Below, piece after piece: positions 28,547-38,375 of a stretch of 64,000 nucleotides of DNA. Source of the stretch: Sphingomonas bacterium (GTDB taxonomy: Bacteria > Pseudomonadota > Alphaproteobacteria > Sphingomonadales > Sphingomonadaceae). Under the pieces are notes generated by a model. That model had not been told where the DNA came from. It searched no databases and saw only the letters and a list, made by a program, of their open reading frames with translations. The stretch lies in the NCBI RefSeq assembly GCF_028289855.1, contig NZ_JAQGKZ010000105.1, positions 1 to 64,000 on the forward strand. Direction: 5' to 3'. Each line of letters begins with the position of its first letter. The stretch's first letter is position 1. The translations under genes were made by a program, and so were the position numbers.

Positions 28547-29434
28547 ATGATCCGGCTTGCCTTCATCGCGGCGCTGGCGTCTTGCAGCGCAATGACGCTC
28601 GATACGCCCTTCACGCCGATGACTTGGGCCGATTTGACGTCGCGTTCGCGCCCGGCACCGCAAGCGACGGTGGCGTACGGTGCCGACGAGTACCAGAAGG
28701 TCGATCTCTGGCTCCCCGCCGGCACCGGGCCGTTTCCGGTGGTGCTGCTCGTTCACGGCGGATGTTGGACGACGAGCATCGCCGATCGCAGCCTGATGGA
28801 TTGGGCCGCCGAGGACCTGCGAAAGGCGGGTTATGCGGTGTGGAACATCGACTATCGCGGGGTCGATCGGCCCGGCGGGGGCTATCCCGGCACGTTTCAA
28901 GACGCTGCCGCAGCGGCAGATCTCTTGCGTACCAATGCCGCCAAATACCGGTTTGACCTCAGCAATGTTGTCGCGGTCGGGCACAGCGCGGGCGGGCACT
29001 TGGCCTTGTGGCTCGCGGCGCGGCCGAAACTCCCGGCATCCAGCCCATTGCGCACCCCCGATCCGCTGCCGATCGCACACGTCATCAGCCTTGGCGGGCT
29101 TCCCGACCTCGAGCAAACTGCTGCCAGTCCCGATAACGGGTGCGGCACGGATGTCGTCGCCCAATTGGTCGGCAAACCGGGCACCACACGCGCCGACATC
29201 TACGCCGACACGTCGGTCCCACGCCTGTTCCCGCTCGGCGTGCCGCAAGACCTCGTCAACGGGCGGGAGGACTCGATCATCCCGTACCGACTCGCGACCG
29301 ATTACGTCGCCAAATCGGGGGGCGCCGCGACGCTCCATACCGTCGCGAATACCGGCCATGTCGAATTGATCGCCCCCGACACACCGGCCTGGAAAGAAAC
29401 CAAGAGACTGATCGCGCTAGCATTTCGTCGCTGA
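28547..29434 (+). CDS. alpha/beta hydrolase (carboxylesterase/kynurenine-formamidase-like)
   Basis: LLVHGGCW oxyanion motif, VGHSAGGHLALWLAARP, GREDSIIP, NTGHVELI. Confidence 0.85.
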   Translation: MIRLAFIAALASCSAMTLDTPFTPMTWADLTSRSRPAPQATVAYGADEYQKVDLWLPAGTGPFPVVLLVHGGCWTTSIADRSLMDWAAEDLRKAGYAVWNIDYRGVDRPGGGYPGTFQDAAAAADLLRTNAAKYRFDLSNVVAVGHSAGGHLALWLAARPKLPASSPLRTPDPLPIAHVISLGGLPDLEQTAASPDNGCGTDVVAQLVGKPGTTRADIYADTSVPRLFPLGVPQDLVNGREDSIIPYRLATDYVAKSGGAATLHTVANTGHVELIAPDTPAWKETKRLIALAFRR

Positions 29435-29500
29435 AACCGCACGTCTTGACGTTATACCCCATCGATGAGATGGTGTATTATAGACAGATGGAGAGCGATC

Positions 29501-30388
29501 ATGCGGTACGTGTTGATGGCAACGGTCGGCGTGGCGAGCCTCGCACTTGCGGGATGCTCCAAGACCGATTCTTCTTCTTTCAATAACGGCTCGTTCAGCG
29601 CCGCACCGGCGAGCATACCCCAATCCGAGCCGGCGATGCGCGACGTCGCCGAAGGCGCCGCGCCCGGGATCGCGGTGACCGCAGCGCCGGGCGTCGCGTT
29701 CACCTATCGCTACGCCTTCCGCCTGCCCGCCGCGAAGCTCGCCGCCGCGCAGGAAGCGCATGCCCAGGCGTGCGAGAAGCTCGGCGTCGCGCACTGCCGG
29801 ATTACGGGCATGCGCTATCGCGTGCTCGGCGAGAACAGCAACGAAGGGCAATTGCTGTTCAAGCTCGACCCGAGTCTCGCCCGTGCGTTCGGCAAGCAGG
29901 GGATCGACGCGATCGTCGCGGCCGAGGGCAAATTGACCGATGCCGAGATCACCGGCACCGATGCCGGGGCGGAGATCGCCAAGCTGCAATCGCTGAAGGC
30001 GCAAGCCGCCGCCGAATTGCAGCGGATCGACCGCGAACTGGCGCGCAAGGATTTGAAGGAGGACGAACGCGCCGAACTGCAGCGCCAGCGCGCGTCAATC
30101 ACGTCGCAGATCACCGACGCTAAGACCGGGACGAGTGATCAGCAGGAAGCGCTCGCGAACACGCCGATGGAATTCGACTATCAATCCGGCCCCGCCGTTC
30201 AGGGCTTCGACGGCAGCGCGCCGATCACCAGTGCGGCCAATGTGTTCGTCGGGTCGGCGACGGTGACGATCGGTTTCGTCCTGACGATGCTTGCGGTGCT
30301 GATCCCGCCGGGGATCATCGTGCTCGGCGGCTTCCTGCTGTGGCGTCGCTTCCGCCCGCGCCGCAAGCCCGTCGAGACGGCGGCGTGA
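29501..30388 (+). CDS. DUF4349 domain-containing lipoprotein
   Basis: Lipobox LALAGC; FTYRYAFRLPAAKLAAAQEAHAQACEKLGVAHCRITGMRY; C-terminal TM helix then basic tail. Confidence 0.8.
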   Translation: MRYVLMATVGVASLALAGCSKTDSSSFNNGSFSAAPASIPQSEPAMRDVAEGAAPGIAVTAAPGVAFTYRYAFRLPAAKLAAAQEAHAQACEKLGVAHCRITGMRYRVLGENSNEGQLLFKLDPSLARAFGKQGIDAIVAAEGKLTDAEITGTDAGAEIAKLQSLKAQAAAELQRIDRELARKDLKEDERAELQRQRASITSQITDAKTGTSDQQEALANTPMEFDYQSGPAVQGFDGSAPITSAANVFVGSATVTIGFVLTMLAVLIPPGIIVLGGFLLWRRFRPRRKPVETAA

Positions 30389-30429
30389 TTGCACGCCGGG
30401 ACGCTTTCCTGTAACGGCCTCAACCTTCC

Positions 30430-30467
30430 CGCCCCGGTGCGCGCCAGCGTTGCCGGGGCGCTCCTTT
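30430..30467 (+). terminator. terminator-like hairpin
   Basis: cgccccgg...ccggggcg followed by ctccttt, between DUF4349 and purC. Confidence 0.5.
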
Positions 30468-30487
30468 CACGAGAGGTTGCGCCGAAT

Positions 30488-31267
30488 ATGGCACGCCGCC
30501 GCCAGATCTACGAAGGCAAGGCCAAGATCCTCTACGAGGGTCCCGAGCCGGGCACGCTGATCCAATATTTCAAGGACGACGCGACCGCGTTCAACGCCCA
30601 GAAAAAGGGCACGATCAGCGGCAAGGGCGTGCTCAACAACCGCATCAGCGAGCACATTTTCACGTTGCTCGGGCTGATCGGCATCCCGACGCACTTCATC
30701 CGCCGCCTCAACATGCGCGAGCAATTGATCCGCCAGGTCGAAATCGTGCCGATCGAAGTCGTCGTGCGCAACGTCGCCGCCGGCTCGATCTCCACCCGTC
30801 TCGGCATCGAGGAGGGCACCCAGCTCCCGCGCACGATCATCGAATATTATTACAAGGACGACGCGCTCGGCGACCCCATGATCACCGACGAGCATATCGC
30901 CGCGTTCGGCTGGGCCAGCCAGGAGGAGATGCACGACATCGCCGACCTGGCGATCCGCATCAACGATTTCCTGTGCGGGCTGTTCGCCGGGATCGGCATC
31001 CGTCTGGTCGACTTCAAGCTCGAATTCGGGCGGATCTGGGATAACGATTACGGCCGGATCATCCTGGCCGACGAGATCAGTCCCGACGGCTGCCGGCTGT
31101 GGGACATGAAGACCAACGAGAAGCTCGACAAGGATCGCTTCCGCCGCGACCTGGGCGGCGAGGTCGAGGCCTATCAGGAGGTCGCGCGGCGGCTCGGTCT
31201 TCTGCCCGACGAGGCCGAGGGCGCGGTGCTCGATCTCGAAAAGCATCGCCTGAACCGCGGCAAGTAG
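30488..31267 (+). CDS. purC: phosphoribosylaminoimidazolesuccinocarboxamide synthase
   Basis: [59 protein letters not shown]. Confidence 0.96.
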   Translation: MARRRQIYEGKAKILYEGPEPGTLIQYFKDDATAFNAQKKGTISGKGVLNNRISEHIFTLLGLIGIPTHFIRRLNMREQLIRQVEIVPIEVVVRNVAAGSISTRLGIEEGTQLPRTIIEYYYKDDALGDPMITDEHIAAFGWASQEEMHDIADLAIRINDFLCGLFAGIGIRLVDFKLEFGRIWDNDYGRIILADEISPDGCRLWDMKTNEKLDKDRFRRDLGGEVEAYQEVARRLGLLPDEAEGAVLDLEKHRLNRGK

Positions 31268-31274
31268 TGCCGGC

Positions 31275-33092
31275 TTGACCGCGCCGGGTGCGAGCGACGG
31301 GTACCGACCGGAAATCGACGGCCTGCGCGCGGTCGCGGTGGTCGCGGTCATCCTCTATCACGCGCAGCTCGGGATCCTCTCCGGCGGTTATCTCGGCGTC
31401 GATATCTTTTTCATCATCAGCGGGTTCCTCATCACCGGAATCATCGAAGCCGAACTGGCCGCAGGGCACTTCTCGATCCTGCGCTTCTACGAGCGCCGCA
31501 TCCGCCGGATCATTCCCGCGCTGACGATGATGATGCTGTTGTGCGTGCCGCTGGCGTGGCGCCTGATGCTGCCCGACGACCTGGAGAATTTCGGCCAGTC
31601 CTTGGTCGCAACGACCGCGTTTGCCAACAACGTCCTGCTCACGCTGACCTCGGGCTATTTCGAGCTTGCGACCGATTTCAAGCCGCTCGTTCATACCTGG
31701 ACGTTGGGGGTCGAGGAGCAATATTACCTGATCGTGCCGCTGTTGTTGGCGGGCATGTTCCGCTGGGGCGGGCGGCGGCTGACGATCGTCGTCATCGTCA
31801 GCGTTACGGCGATCAGCTTCGTCGTGGCGCTGGCCTGCGCGCGGTATGCGTCAACCGCGGGCTTCTACTTGCTGCCGTCACGTGCTTGGGAGCTCGGCGC
31901 GGGGTCGCTGGTCGCACTGCTCGCAAAACCGGTCGGCAGACGAGAGGCGCCCGCCGCAGCCGGACTGGCGGTGATTGTGTTGTCGCTGCTGCTCGCGGGC
32001 GAGCGCTTCGCCGATTTGGTCTGGCCGATGACGATCCCGGTCGCGGCGACATGCCTTGTTCTCGCCTATGGCCGCGACGGTACTATGACTGGGCGCGCGC
32101 TGGCCTGGCGGCCAGCGGTGATCGTCGGGCTAATGAGCTATTCGCTCTATCTCTACCATCAGCCCGTGTTCGCGTTCGCGCGCATCGCGAGCCTCGACCA
32201 GCCGAGCCGAGCGACGATGGCCTTGCTGATCGCGCCGGTATTTCTGCTGGCCTGGCTGTCGTGGCGGTTCGTCGAACGCCCGTTCCGCGATCGCGACCGG
32301 ACGCGCTCACGTACCGTTGTCGCATTCTGGCTAGTTAGCAGCTTCATGCTCTTGGTTATCGGCGGCGCGATGGCGGCGACGTCGGGATTCAAGGCGCGCT
32401 GGCCCGAACTCGCCGAACGCGATGCGGGCTTCGGTGCTGCCCAAAACGAGGCCTACAACCTCTCTGCCTTCGCTTTCCGCGACATACCGCTACCGGATGC
32501 CAGCCCCAAAATCCGCGTCCTTGTGCTGGGCAATTCGTTCGCGCGCGATTTCATCAATATGGGCCAGGCCAGCGGCAATTTTAGCCATCACGTCGTCAGC
32601 TATGACGAGAAAACCTGCCCGTTGCGCTTCACCCCGGTCGAGCACCGCAATCTGCGAAACGCGGATTTCGTCGTGTTCGGGTCGTTCGCGAAACGCTGTC
32701 TGGACCGCTGGCTGCCGGGCGCAGCGCTCGACACCGGCGCGCGGATCATCGTGCTGGGCACCAAGAATTTCGGCTGGAACAACAATGCGGTGATGCTGCT
32801 CGACCCCGCAATCCGCTACACCTACCGCGCCAAGGTGCTCGACAGCGCGCTCGCCACCAACGAATTTGAACGCCGCGCCGTCCCGCCCGCCCAATTCGTC
32901 AACCTGCTCGGCATGCTGATGGACGGCCAGCATCGCGTCGCCGTTTTCACGCCCGACCACAAGTTCATCAGTCAGGACCGCCAGCATTTGACAAGCGCCG
33001 GCGCTGCCTATGTCGGAAGCATCGTGTTCCGCGATCCGCGCCTGCAGGCGCTGGCGACGAGCGTCAGCTCTTCACCCGGATCCCGCAAATGA
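31275..33092 (+). CDS. OafA/YrhL-type acyltransferase with C-terminal SGNH-like domain
   Basis: YRPEIDGLRAVAVVAVILYHAQLGILSGGYLGVDIFFIISGFLIT; multiple TMs; RVLVLGNSFARDF in C-terminal domain. Confidence 0.88.
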   Translation: MTAPGASDGYRPEIDGLRAVAVVAVILYHAQLGILSGGYLGVDIFFIISGFLITGIIEAELAAGHFSILRFYERRIRRIIPALTMMMLLCVPLAWRLMLPDDLENFGQSLVATTAFANNVLLTLTSGYFELATDFKPLVHTWTLGVEEQYYLIVPLLLAGMFRWGGRRLTIVVIVSVTAISFVVALACARYASTAGFYLLPSRAWELGAGSLVALLAKPVGRREAPAAAGLAVIVLSLLLAGERFADLVWPMTIPVAATCLVLAYGRDGTMTGRALAWRPAVIVGLMSYSLYLYHQPVFAFARIASLDQPSRATMALLIAPVFLLAWLSWRFVERPFRDRDRTRSRTVVAFWLVSSFMLLVIGGAMAATSGFKARWPELAERDAGFGAAQNEAYNLSAFAFRDIPLPDASPKIRVLVLGNSFARDFINMGQASGNFSHHVVSYDEKTCPLRFTPVEHRNLRNADFVVFGSFAKRCLDRWLPGAALDTGARIIVLGTKNFGWNNNAVMLLDPAIRYTYRAKVLDSALATNEFERRAVPPAQFVNLLGMLMDGQHRVAVFTPDHKFISQDRQHLTSAGAAYVGSIVFRDPRLQALATSVSSSPGSRK

Positions 33093-33213
33093 TTCCGAAG
33101 ACGAAGCACGACACGAGCGATAGCTGAACGTACCCCGCCGGGTCGGTCCAGCCGAAATAGTCGCCGCCGAACGCGAACAGCGAAATGAACATGAACATTG
33201 CCACCACGGCCAT
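33064..33213 (-). CDS. small membrane protein (49 aa)
   Basis: MAVVAMFMFISLFAFGGDYFGWTDPAGYVQLSLVSCFVFGIICGIRVKS, two hydrophobic segments; tail of the longer ORF in the track. Confidence 0.5.
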   Translation of the reverse strand: MAVVAMFMFISLFAFGGDYFGWTDPAGYVQLSLVSCFVFGIICGIRVKS

Positions 33214-33369
33214 GTCCGCACCCCCAATACCTCTCGCACGCCCTCGCGAGTCAGGCCCCGTCCCTGCCTGAAGCTGCTCCGCCCGTATTAACGAAACGTG
33301 AAACTTGCGACGAGCGGCGGGCGCGGCCATAGCGGCGCCGACTCCTACCTCAGCCAGGAAGCGCCGCCT

Positions 33370-33600
33370 ATGAAGGTCCGCATCGTCGTCACCCTCAAGC
33401 CCGGCGTGCTCGACCCGCAGGGCAAGGCGATCCACAAATCGCTCGAGGGGCTCGGGTTTGGCGGCATCAACGACGTTCGCGCGGGCAAGGTGATCGAGCT
33501 CGACGTCGCCGACGGGACCAGCGACGACGATCTCGACGGCATGTGCCGACGGCTGATCGCCAATACGGTGATCGAGAATTACCGGGTCGAGCGCGTATGA
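33370..33600 (+). CDS. purS: phosphoribosylformylglycinamidine synthase subunit PurS
   Basis: [30 protein letters not shown]; overlaps purQ. Confidence 0.95.
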   Translation: MKVRIVVTLKPGVLDPQGKAIHKSLEGLGFGGINDVRAGKVIELDVADGTSDDDLDGMCRRLIANTVIENYRVERV

Positions 33601-34262
33601 GCGCCGCGGTCGTCGTCTTCCCGGGATCGAATTGCGACCGCGACCTTGCGGTGGCGATCGAGGCGGTGACCGGGCGCAAGCCGGCGATGGTGTGGCACGC
33701 CGACACCGAGCTTCCCGCCGGATGCGACCTGATCGCTTTGCCCGGCGGCTTTTCCTACGGCGATTATCTCCGCTCGGGCGCAATGGCGGCACGGTCGCCG
33801 GTCATGCGCGCGGTGGTCGACGCGGCGGAGCGCGGCGTACCGGTACTGGGCGTGTGCAACGGATTCCAAGTGCTGACCGAAGCCGGGCTGCTGCCCGGCG
33901 CGTTGATGCGCAATGCGGGACTCAATTTCGTGTGCCGCGACGTCGAACTGTCGGTCGACAACGCGCAATCCGCCTTCACCAGCCGCTACGCCCAAGGCGA
34001 GAAAATCCTGATCCCGGTCGCGCACCACGACGGCAACTACTTCGCCGACGCTGCGACGCTCGACCGGCTCGAAGGCGAAGGCCGCGTCGCATTCCGCTAT
34101 ACCGGCCAGGTTAACGGCTCCGCACGCCAGATCGCCGGCGTGCTCAACACGGCGGGCAACGTGCTCGGCATGATGCCGCATCCCGAACGCAAGATCGAAG
34201 CCGCACATGGCGGGATTGATGGGCGGCGGTTATTCGAAGGGCTGCTCGAGCTGGTCGCCTAG
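33597..34262 (+). CDS. purQ: phosphoribosylformylglycinamidine synthase subunit PurQ
   Basis: [53 protein letters not shown]. Confidence 0.96.
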   Translation: MSAAVVVFPGSNCDRDLAVAIEAVTGRKPAMVWHADTELPAGCDLIALPGGFSYGDYLRSGAMAARSPVMRAVVDAAERGVPVLGVCNGFQVLTEAGLLPGALMRNAGLNFVCRDVELSVDNAQSAFTSRYAQGEKILIPVAHHDGNYFADAATLDRLEGEGRVAFRYTGQVNGSARQIAGVLNTAGNVLGMMPHPERKIEAAHGGIDGRRLFEGLLELVA

Positions 34263-35002
34263 ACCTTCGCCTTGAACGGCGAGAAATCTGTGCCTTCGTC
34301 GAACACATCGACACCCTCGGCGCGCTTGAGACCACCGACGACGAGATAAGTCGCGGGCGTGAGCAGCGCTTCCCACGCAACCTTCAGCGCCCATTGCGTG
34401 AACAGCAATTTGATCACCAGCGTGTGCGTGAATCCTTCGGCACCCCAGAAGGCGAGCGGGTAGAAGATCAGGCTATCGACGCCCTCCCCGGCAATGGTCG
34501 AGCCGATCGTCCGCAACCACAGATGCTTGCCGCTCGTCCGGATCTTCATCTTGGCGAGCACGTACGAATTGACGAATTCGCCCGCCCAGAACGCGCAGCA
34601 GCTGGCGAAGACGATCCGCGGCACCTGGCCGAAAATCGTCTGATATGCCGCCTGGTTGGTCCAGTCGGGCGCGGGCGGCAGCGCGACCACCACCCAGCTC
34701 ATGAACGCCATGAATAAGACCGCGCCGAACCCCGCCCAGATCACGCGCCGTGCGCGGGCATAGCCGTACACCTCAGTCAGTACGTCGCCGATCACGTAGG
34801 AAATCGGGAAGAACAGGATGCCCGCGCCGAACGGCCAATAACCGTAGCCGGGCAACCACACTTGCGCGACCTTGCCCGCGCCGATCACGTTCGAGAGGAG
34901 CAGGATCGCGACGAACGCCGCCATCACGAAATCGTAATAGCGAAAGTTCTGGACGGCATTTGCCGTCACCGTCCGCAGCTTGCCCCGATCCCCGTCGCTC
35001 AT
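34259..35002 (-). CDS. queuosine precursor transporter (VUT family)
   Basis: [43 protein letters not shown]. The longer ORF-track start overlaps the tRNA and is rejected. Confidence 0.88.
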   Translation of the reverse strand: MSDGDRGKLRTVTANAVQNFRYYDFVMAAFVAILLLSNVIGAGKVAQVWLPGYGYWPFGAGILFFPISYVIGDVLTEVYGYARARRVIWAGFGAVLFMAFMSWVVVALPPAPDWTNQAAYQTIFGQVPRIVFASCCAFWAGEFVNSYVLAKMKIRTSGKHLWLRTIGSTIAGEGVDSLIFYPLAFWGAEGFTHTLVIKLLFTQWALKVAWEALLTPATYLVVGGLKRAEGVDVFDEGTDFSPFKAKV

Positions 35003-35059
35003 GGCGGCGTTATGATGGGCGTTTCGCGACCGCGCAATCCGCGCTAGGCGCATCGGCGG

Positions 35060-35136
35060 GCGCCCGTAGTTCAACTGGATAGAGCACGAGCCTTCTAAGC
35101 TTGGAGTTGCAGGTTCGAGTCCTGCCGGGCGCGCCA
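35060..35136 (+). tRNA. tRNA-Arg (anticodon TCT)
   Basis: gcgcccgtagttcaactggatagagcacgagccttctaagcttggagttgcaggttcgagtcctgccgggcgcgcca; full cloverleaf by eye, CCA encoded. Confidence 0.96.
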
Positions 35137-35142
35137 TTATTA

Positions 35143-36150
35143 TTACGAGAAGCGCGGGGCCGGCGCGGGCTGCATTACGCCGTGTTGTTCAATAAAAGTG
35201 CCGCGCGCCACATTGTGCGGGTGTGCCGCCGCCTCCGCCATCGACAGGACGGGCGCGAAACAGACGTCGCTGCCCTCCATTGCCGCACACCACTCGTCGC
35301 GAGTTCGCGACTTGAAGATCGCGGTCAGCCGCTCCTTCTGCGCGGGCCATTGCGCGCGGTCGAATTGGGCGTCGAACAAAGGGTCGCCGTCGATCCCCAG
35401 TTTTTCGCGAAGCAGCGCGTAGAATTGCGGCTCGATCGATCCGATCGACACGAACCCGCCATCGGCGGTCTCGTAGACATCGTAGAACGGCGCGCCGCCA
35501 TCAAGCATGTTCACACCGCGCTCGTCGGTCCACATGCCGCTGGCGCGAAAGCCCCACATCATTCCCATCAACAGTGCCGACCCGTCGGTCATCGCGCAGT
35601 CGATCACTTGTCCCGGCGCGCCGTTCCTGACCGCGAGCAATCCGCTGACCATGCCGAAGGCGAGCATCATCGCGCCGCCGCCGAAATCGCCGATCAGGTT
35701 GATCGGCGGCACGGGTTTCTCGCCCGCCCGCCCGATCGCGCCGAGCACGCCCGACAGCGCGATGTAGTTGATGTCGTGCCCGGCCGCCGGGGCATATGGC
35801 CCGTCCTGCCCCCAGCCGGTCATGCGCCCGATCACCAGTTTGGGATTGTCGCCGAGGAGCACGTCGGGCCCGATACCGAGCCGCTCCATCACGCCGGGGC
35901 GGAACCCTTCGATCAGACCGTCAGCGGTCTTCACCAGGTCGCGCAACTTCGCGATATCGCCGGGCGACTTGAGGTCGAGTTGCATCGCCGCGCGCCCGCG
36001 CAGCAACGGATCGCGCGGATTGAGCGTCGCCCCAGGCCGATCGATGCGGATCACCTCCGCGCCGTGATCGGCCAGCATCATCCCGCAAAACGGCCCCGGC
36101 CCGATCCCCGCCAGTTCGACGACGCGAATGCCGGTTAGCGGAGCCGCCAT
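35143..36150 (-). CDS. CaiB/BaiF CoA-transferase family protein
   Basis: MAAPLTGIRVVELAGIGPGPFCGMMLADHGAEVIRIDRPG, GRMTGWGQDGPYAPAAGHDINYIALSG. C-terminus looks short. Confidence 0.9.
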   Translation of the reverse strand: MAAPLTGIRVVELAGIGPGPFCGMMLADHGAEVIRIDRPGATLNPRDPLLRGRAAMQLDLKSPGDIAKLRDLVKTADGLIEGFRPGVMERLGIGPDVLLGDNPKLVIGRMTGWGQDGPYAPAAGHDINYIALSGVLGAIGRAGEKPVPPINLIGDFGGGAMMLAFGMVSGLLAVRNGAPGQVIDCAMTDGSALLMGMMWGFRASGMWTDERGVNMLDGGAPFYDVYETADGGFVSIGSIEPQFYALLREKLGIDGDPLFDAQFDRAQWPAQKERLTAIFKSRTRDEWCAAMEGSDVCFAPVLSMAEAAAHPHNVARGTFIEQHGVMQPAPAPRFS

Positions 36151-36151
36151 G

Positions 36152-36934
36152 TCAGCGCGGCGCCATCCGGATCGCGCCGTCGAGACGCACGTCCTCGCCG
36201 TTGAAATAGCCGTTCTCGATCATCGTCAACGCCAAGTTGGCGTACTCGGGAGGATTGCCGAGTCGTTTCGGGAACGGCACCGACGCCGCGAGATTGTCGC
36301 GCACCTGTTGCGGCGCACCCTGCATCAACGGGGTTTCGAAAATGCCCGGCAGGATCGTGTTGATGCGGATGCCCTCACCCATCAAGTCGCGCGCGATCGG
36401 GAGCGTCATGCCGACCACGCCGCCCTTCGACGCCGAATAGGCCGCCTGGCCGATCTGGCCGTCCTCGGCAGCGACCGACGCGGTCATAACCATCGCGCCG
36501 CGCTCACCATCCTCGCCGGGTTCGAGCGTCAACATCCCCGCCGCCGATTTCGCGACGCAACGGAACGTGCCGATCAGGTTGATCTGGATGAGCCAGTCGA
36601 ACGCGGCCAGGCTGAAATGCTTGATGCTGCCGTCTTCCTTGGAGCGGCTGGCGGTCTTCATCGCGTTGCCGGTGCCGGCGCAGCAGACGAGCACGCGCTC
36701 CTGTCCGTGCGCCGCACGCGCCTTCACGAAGCCCGCATCGACGCTATCGTCGCTGGTCACGTTAACCTCGCAGAAGACGCCGCCGATTTCGTTGGCAACG
36801 GCTTCGCCTTTCTCCGCCTGCATGTCGAAGATCGCGACTTTGACGCCCTTGGCGGCCAGCGCCCGCGCTGTCGCCGCACCGAGGCCGGAGGCGCCGCCGG
36901 TGACCACTGCGGATACGGTGTTGTCGAGTTTCAT
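36152..36934 (-). CDS. SDR family NAD(P)-dependent oxidoreductase (3-hydroxyacyl-CoA dehydrogenase-like)
   Basis: VTGGASGLGAATARALAAKG, CCAGTGNA, YSASKGGVVGMTLPIARDL. Confidence 0.9.
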   Translation of the reverse strand: MKLDNTVSAVVTGGASGLGAATARALAAKGVKVAIFDMQAEKGEAVANEIGGVFCEVNVTSDDSVDAGFVKARAAHGQERVLVCCAGTGNAMKTASRSKEDGSIKHFSLAAFDWLIQINLIGTFRCVAKSAAGMLTLEPGEDGERGAMVMTASVAAEDGQIGQAAYSASKGGVVGMTLPIARDLMGEGIRINTILPGIFETPLMQGAPQQVRDNLAASVPFPKRLGNPPEYANLALTMIENGYFNGEDVRLDGAIRMAPR

Positions 36935-36951
36935 TCCCGTCTTCTCCTATT

Positions 36952-37033
36952 CGTCATGCCGGACTTGATCCGGCATCCCGCTTTTTTCCGTTCAGCGGAT
37001 AAAGCGGGACCCCGGCTCAAGGCCGGGGTGACG
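36952..37033. repeat. REP/REPIN-like palindromic repeat pair
   Basis: cgtcatgccggacttgatccggcatcccgc...gcgggaccccggctcaaggccggggtgacg; two inverted arms. Confidence 0.8.
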
Positions 37034-37051
37034 GTTAATGTGCGTTGACCA

Positions 37052-38227
37052 TTACAGCCGCTCGACAATCGTCACGTTGGCGATCCCGCCGCCCTCGCAC
37101 ATCGTCTGCAAGCCCCATCTCTTGTCGCGCGCCTTCAATGCGTGGAGCAAAGTCGTCATCAGCTTGGTGCCCGATGCGCCGAGCGGGTGGCCGAGCGCAA
37201 TCGCGCCGCCATTAACGTTGAGCCGGGCATGGTCGCCGCCGATCACCTTCAACCAAGCCAGCGGCACCGGCGCGAACGCTTCGTTGACTTCGTACAGGTC
37301 GATATCCTCAATCTTCATACCCGCCCGCAGCAACGCCCGCTGCGTCGCGGGGAGCGGTTCTTCGAGCATGATCACCGGGTCGCCCGCGGTCACCGTCAGA
37401 TTGTGAATCCGTGCCAGCGGGGTCAGGCCATGATCCTTGAGCGCACGCTCGCTGACGATCATCACGCCCGACGACCCGTCGCAAATCTGGCTCGCCGACG
37501 CCGCGGTCAGCACCCCGCCTTCCTGCAACAGTTTCACCGCACCGAGCGATTCCATCGAGGCATCGTAGCGGATGCCCTCGTCGGTCGTATGGAACCCCTC
37601 ATTGCCCTCTTCGTCGACGATCGCGAGCGGGACGATCTCGTCGGTGAACGCGCCGGCCTGCGTCGCCGCGGCCGCGCGCTTGTGGCTTTCGAGCGAGAAG
37701 GCGTCGAGTTCCTCGCGGCTGAAGCCGTACTTTTGCGCCATCATGCCGGCACCGACGAACTGGCTGAACCCAGGCACCCCGTAGCGGTCCTTGATCCGCT
37801 GCGAGAGCGGCCCGACGCCGATACCGAGTTGAGCGGGGGCCGTGACCGACAATCCCATCGGCACGCGAGTCATGCTCTCCACGCCCGCCGCGATGACGAT
37901 GTCCTGCGTCCCCGACATCACGGCCTGGGCGGCGAACTGGATCGCCTGTTGCGACGACCCGCATTGGCGATCGATCGACACCGCCGGCACGCTGTCCGGG
38001 AGCGATGAGGCCATCACCGCATTGCGGCCGATATGCCCGCCTTGCTCGCCGGCCTGCATCACGCAGCCCATGATGACGTCTTCGATCGCCGCGCCGTCAA
38101 TCCCCGATCGCTGCACCAGCGCGTCGAGCACCGCGCCGCCCAGATCGGCCGGATGCCAGTCCTTCAGCTTGCCGCCGCGCCGCCCGCCCGCCGTGCGCGC
38201 CGCCGCGACGATATATGCTTCCGCCAT
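37052..38227 (-). CDS. acetyl-CoA acetyltransferase (thiolase family)
   Basis: DRQCGSSQQAIQFAAQAVMSG, NVNGGAIALGHPLGASGTKLMTTLLHAL, CEGGGIAN. Confidence 0.93.
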   Translation of the reverse strand: MAEAYIVAAARTAGGRRGGKLKDWHPADLGGAVLDALVQRSGIDGAAIEDVIMGCVMQAGEQGGHIGRNAVMASSLPDSVPAVSIDRQCGSSQQAIQFAAQAVMSGTQDIVIAAGVESMTRVPMGLSVTAPAQLGIGVGPLSQRIKDRYGVPGFSQFVGAGMMAQKYGFSREELDAFSLESHKRAAAATQAGAFTDEIVPLAIVDEEGNEGFHTTDEGIRYDASMESLGAVKLLQEGGVLTAASASQICDGSSGVMIVSERALKDHGLTPLARIHNLTVTAGDPVIMLEEPLPATQRALLRAGMKIEDIDLYEVNEAFAPVPLAWLKVIGGDHARLNVNGGAIALGHPLGASGTKLMTTLLHALKARDKRWGLQTMCEGGGIANVTIVERL

Positions 38228-38375
38228 CCAGCCTCTCCTTTATTTGAGTTGCAGATAGCCACCGGTTGACGGAAGCGGCAAGCGAATTTGCGGGGTGGAC
38301 GGCGGCACCGGTCGGTGTATTGGCACGGTTCCTCCCCGCTCAAGCTGAATGGAGTTGCGCGTGTCTGGAGGTCTC

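Noticed and set aside
34259-35137. N-terminal extension MARPAGLEPATPSLEGSCSIQLNYGRPP of the VUT transporter ORF
   Set aside because: This peptide is antisense translation of the tRNA-Arg gene; ATG at 35002 used instead.
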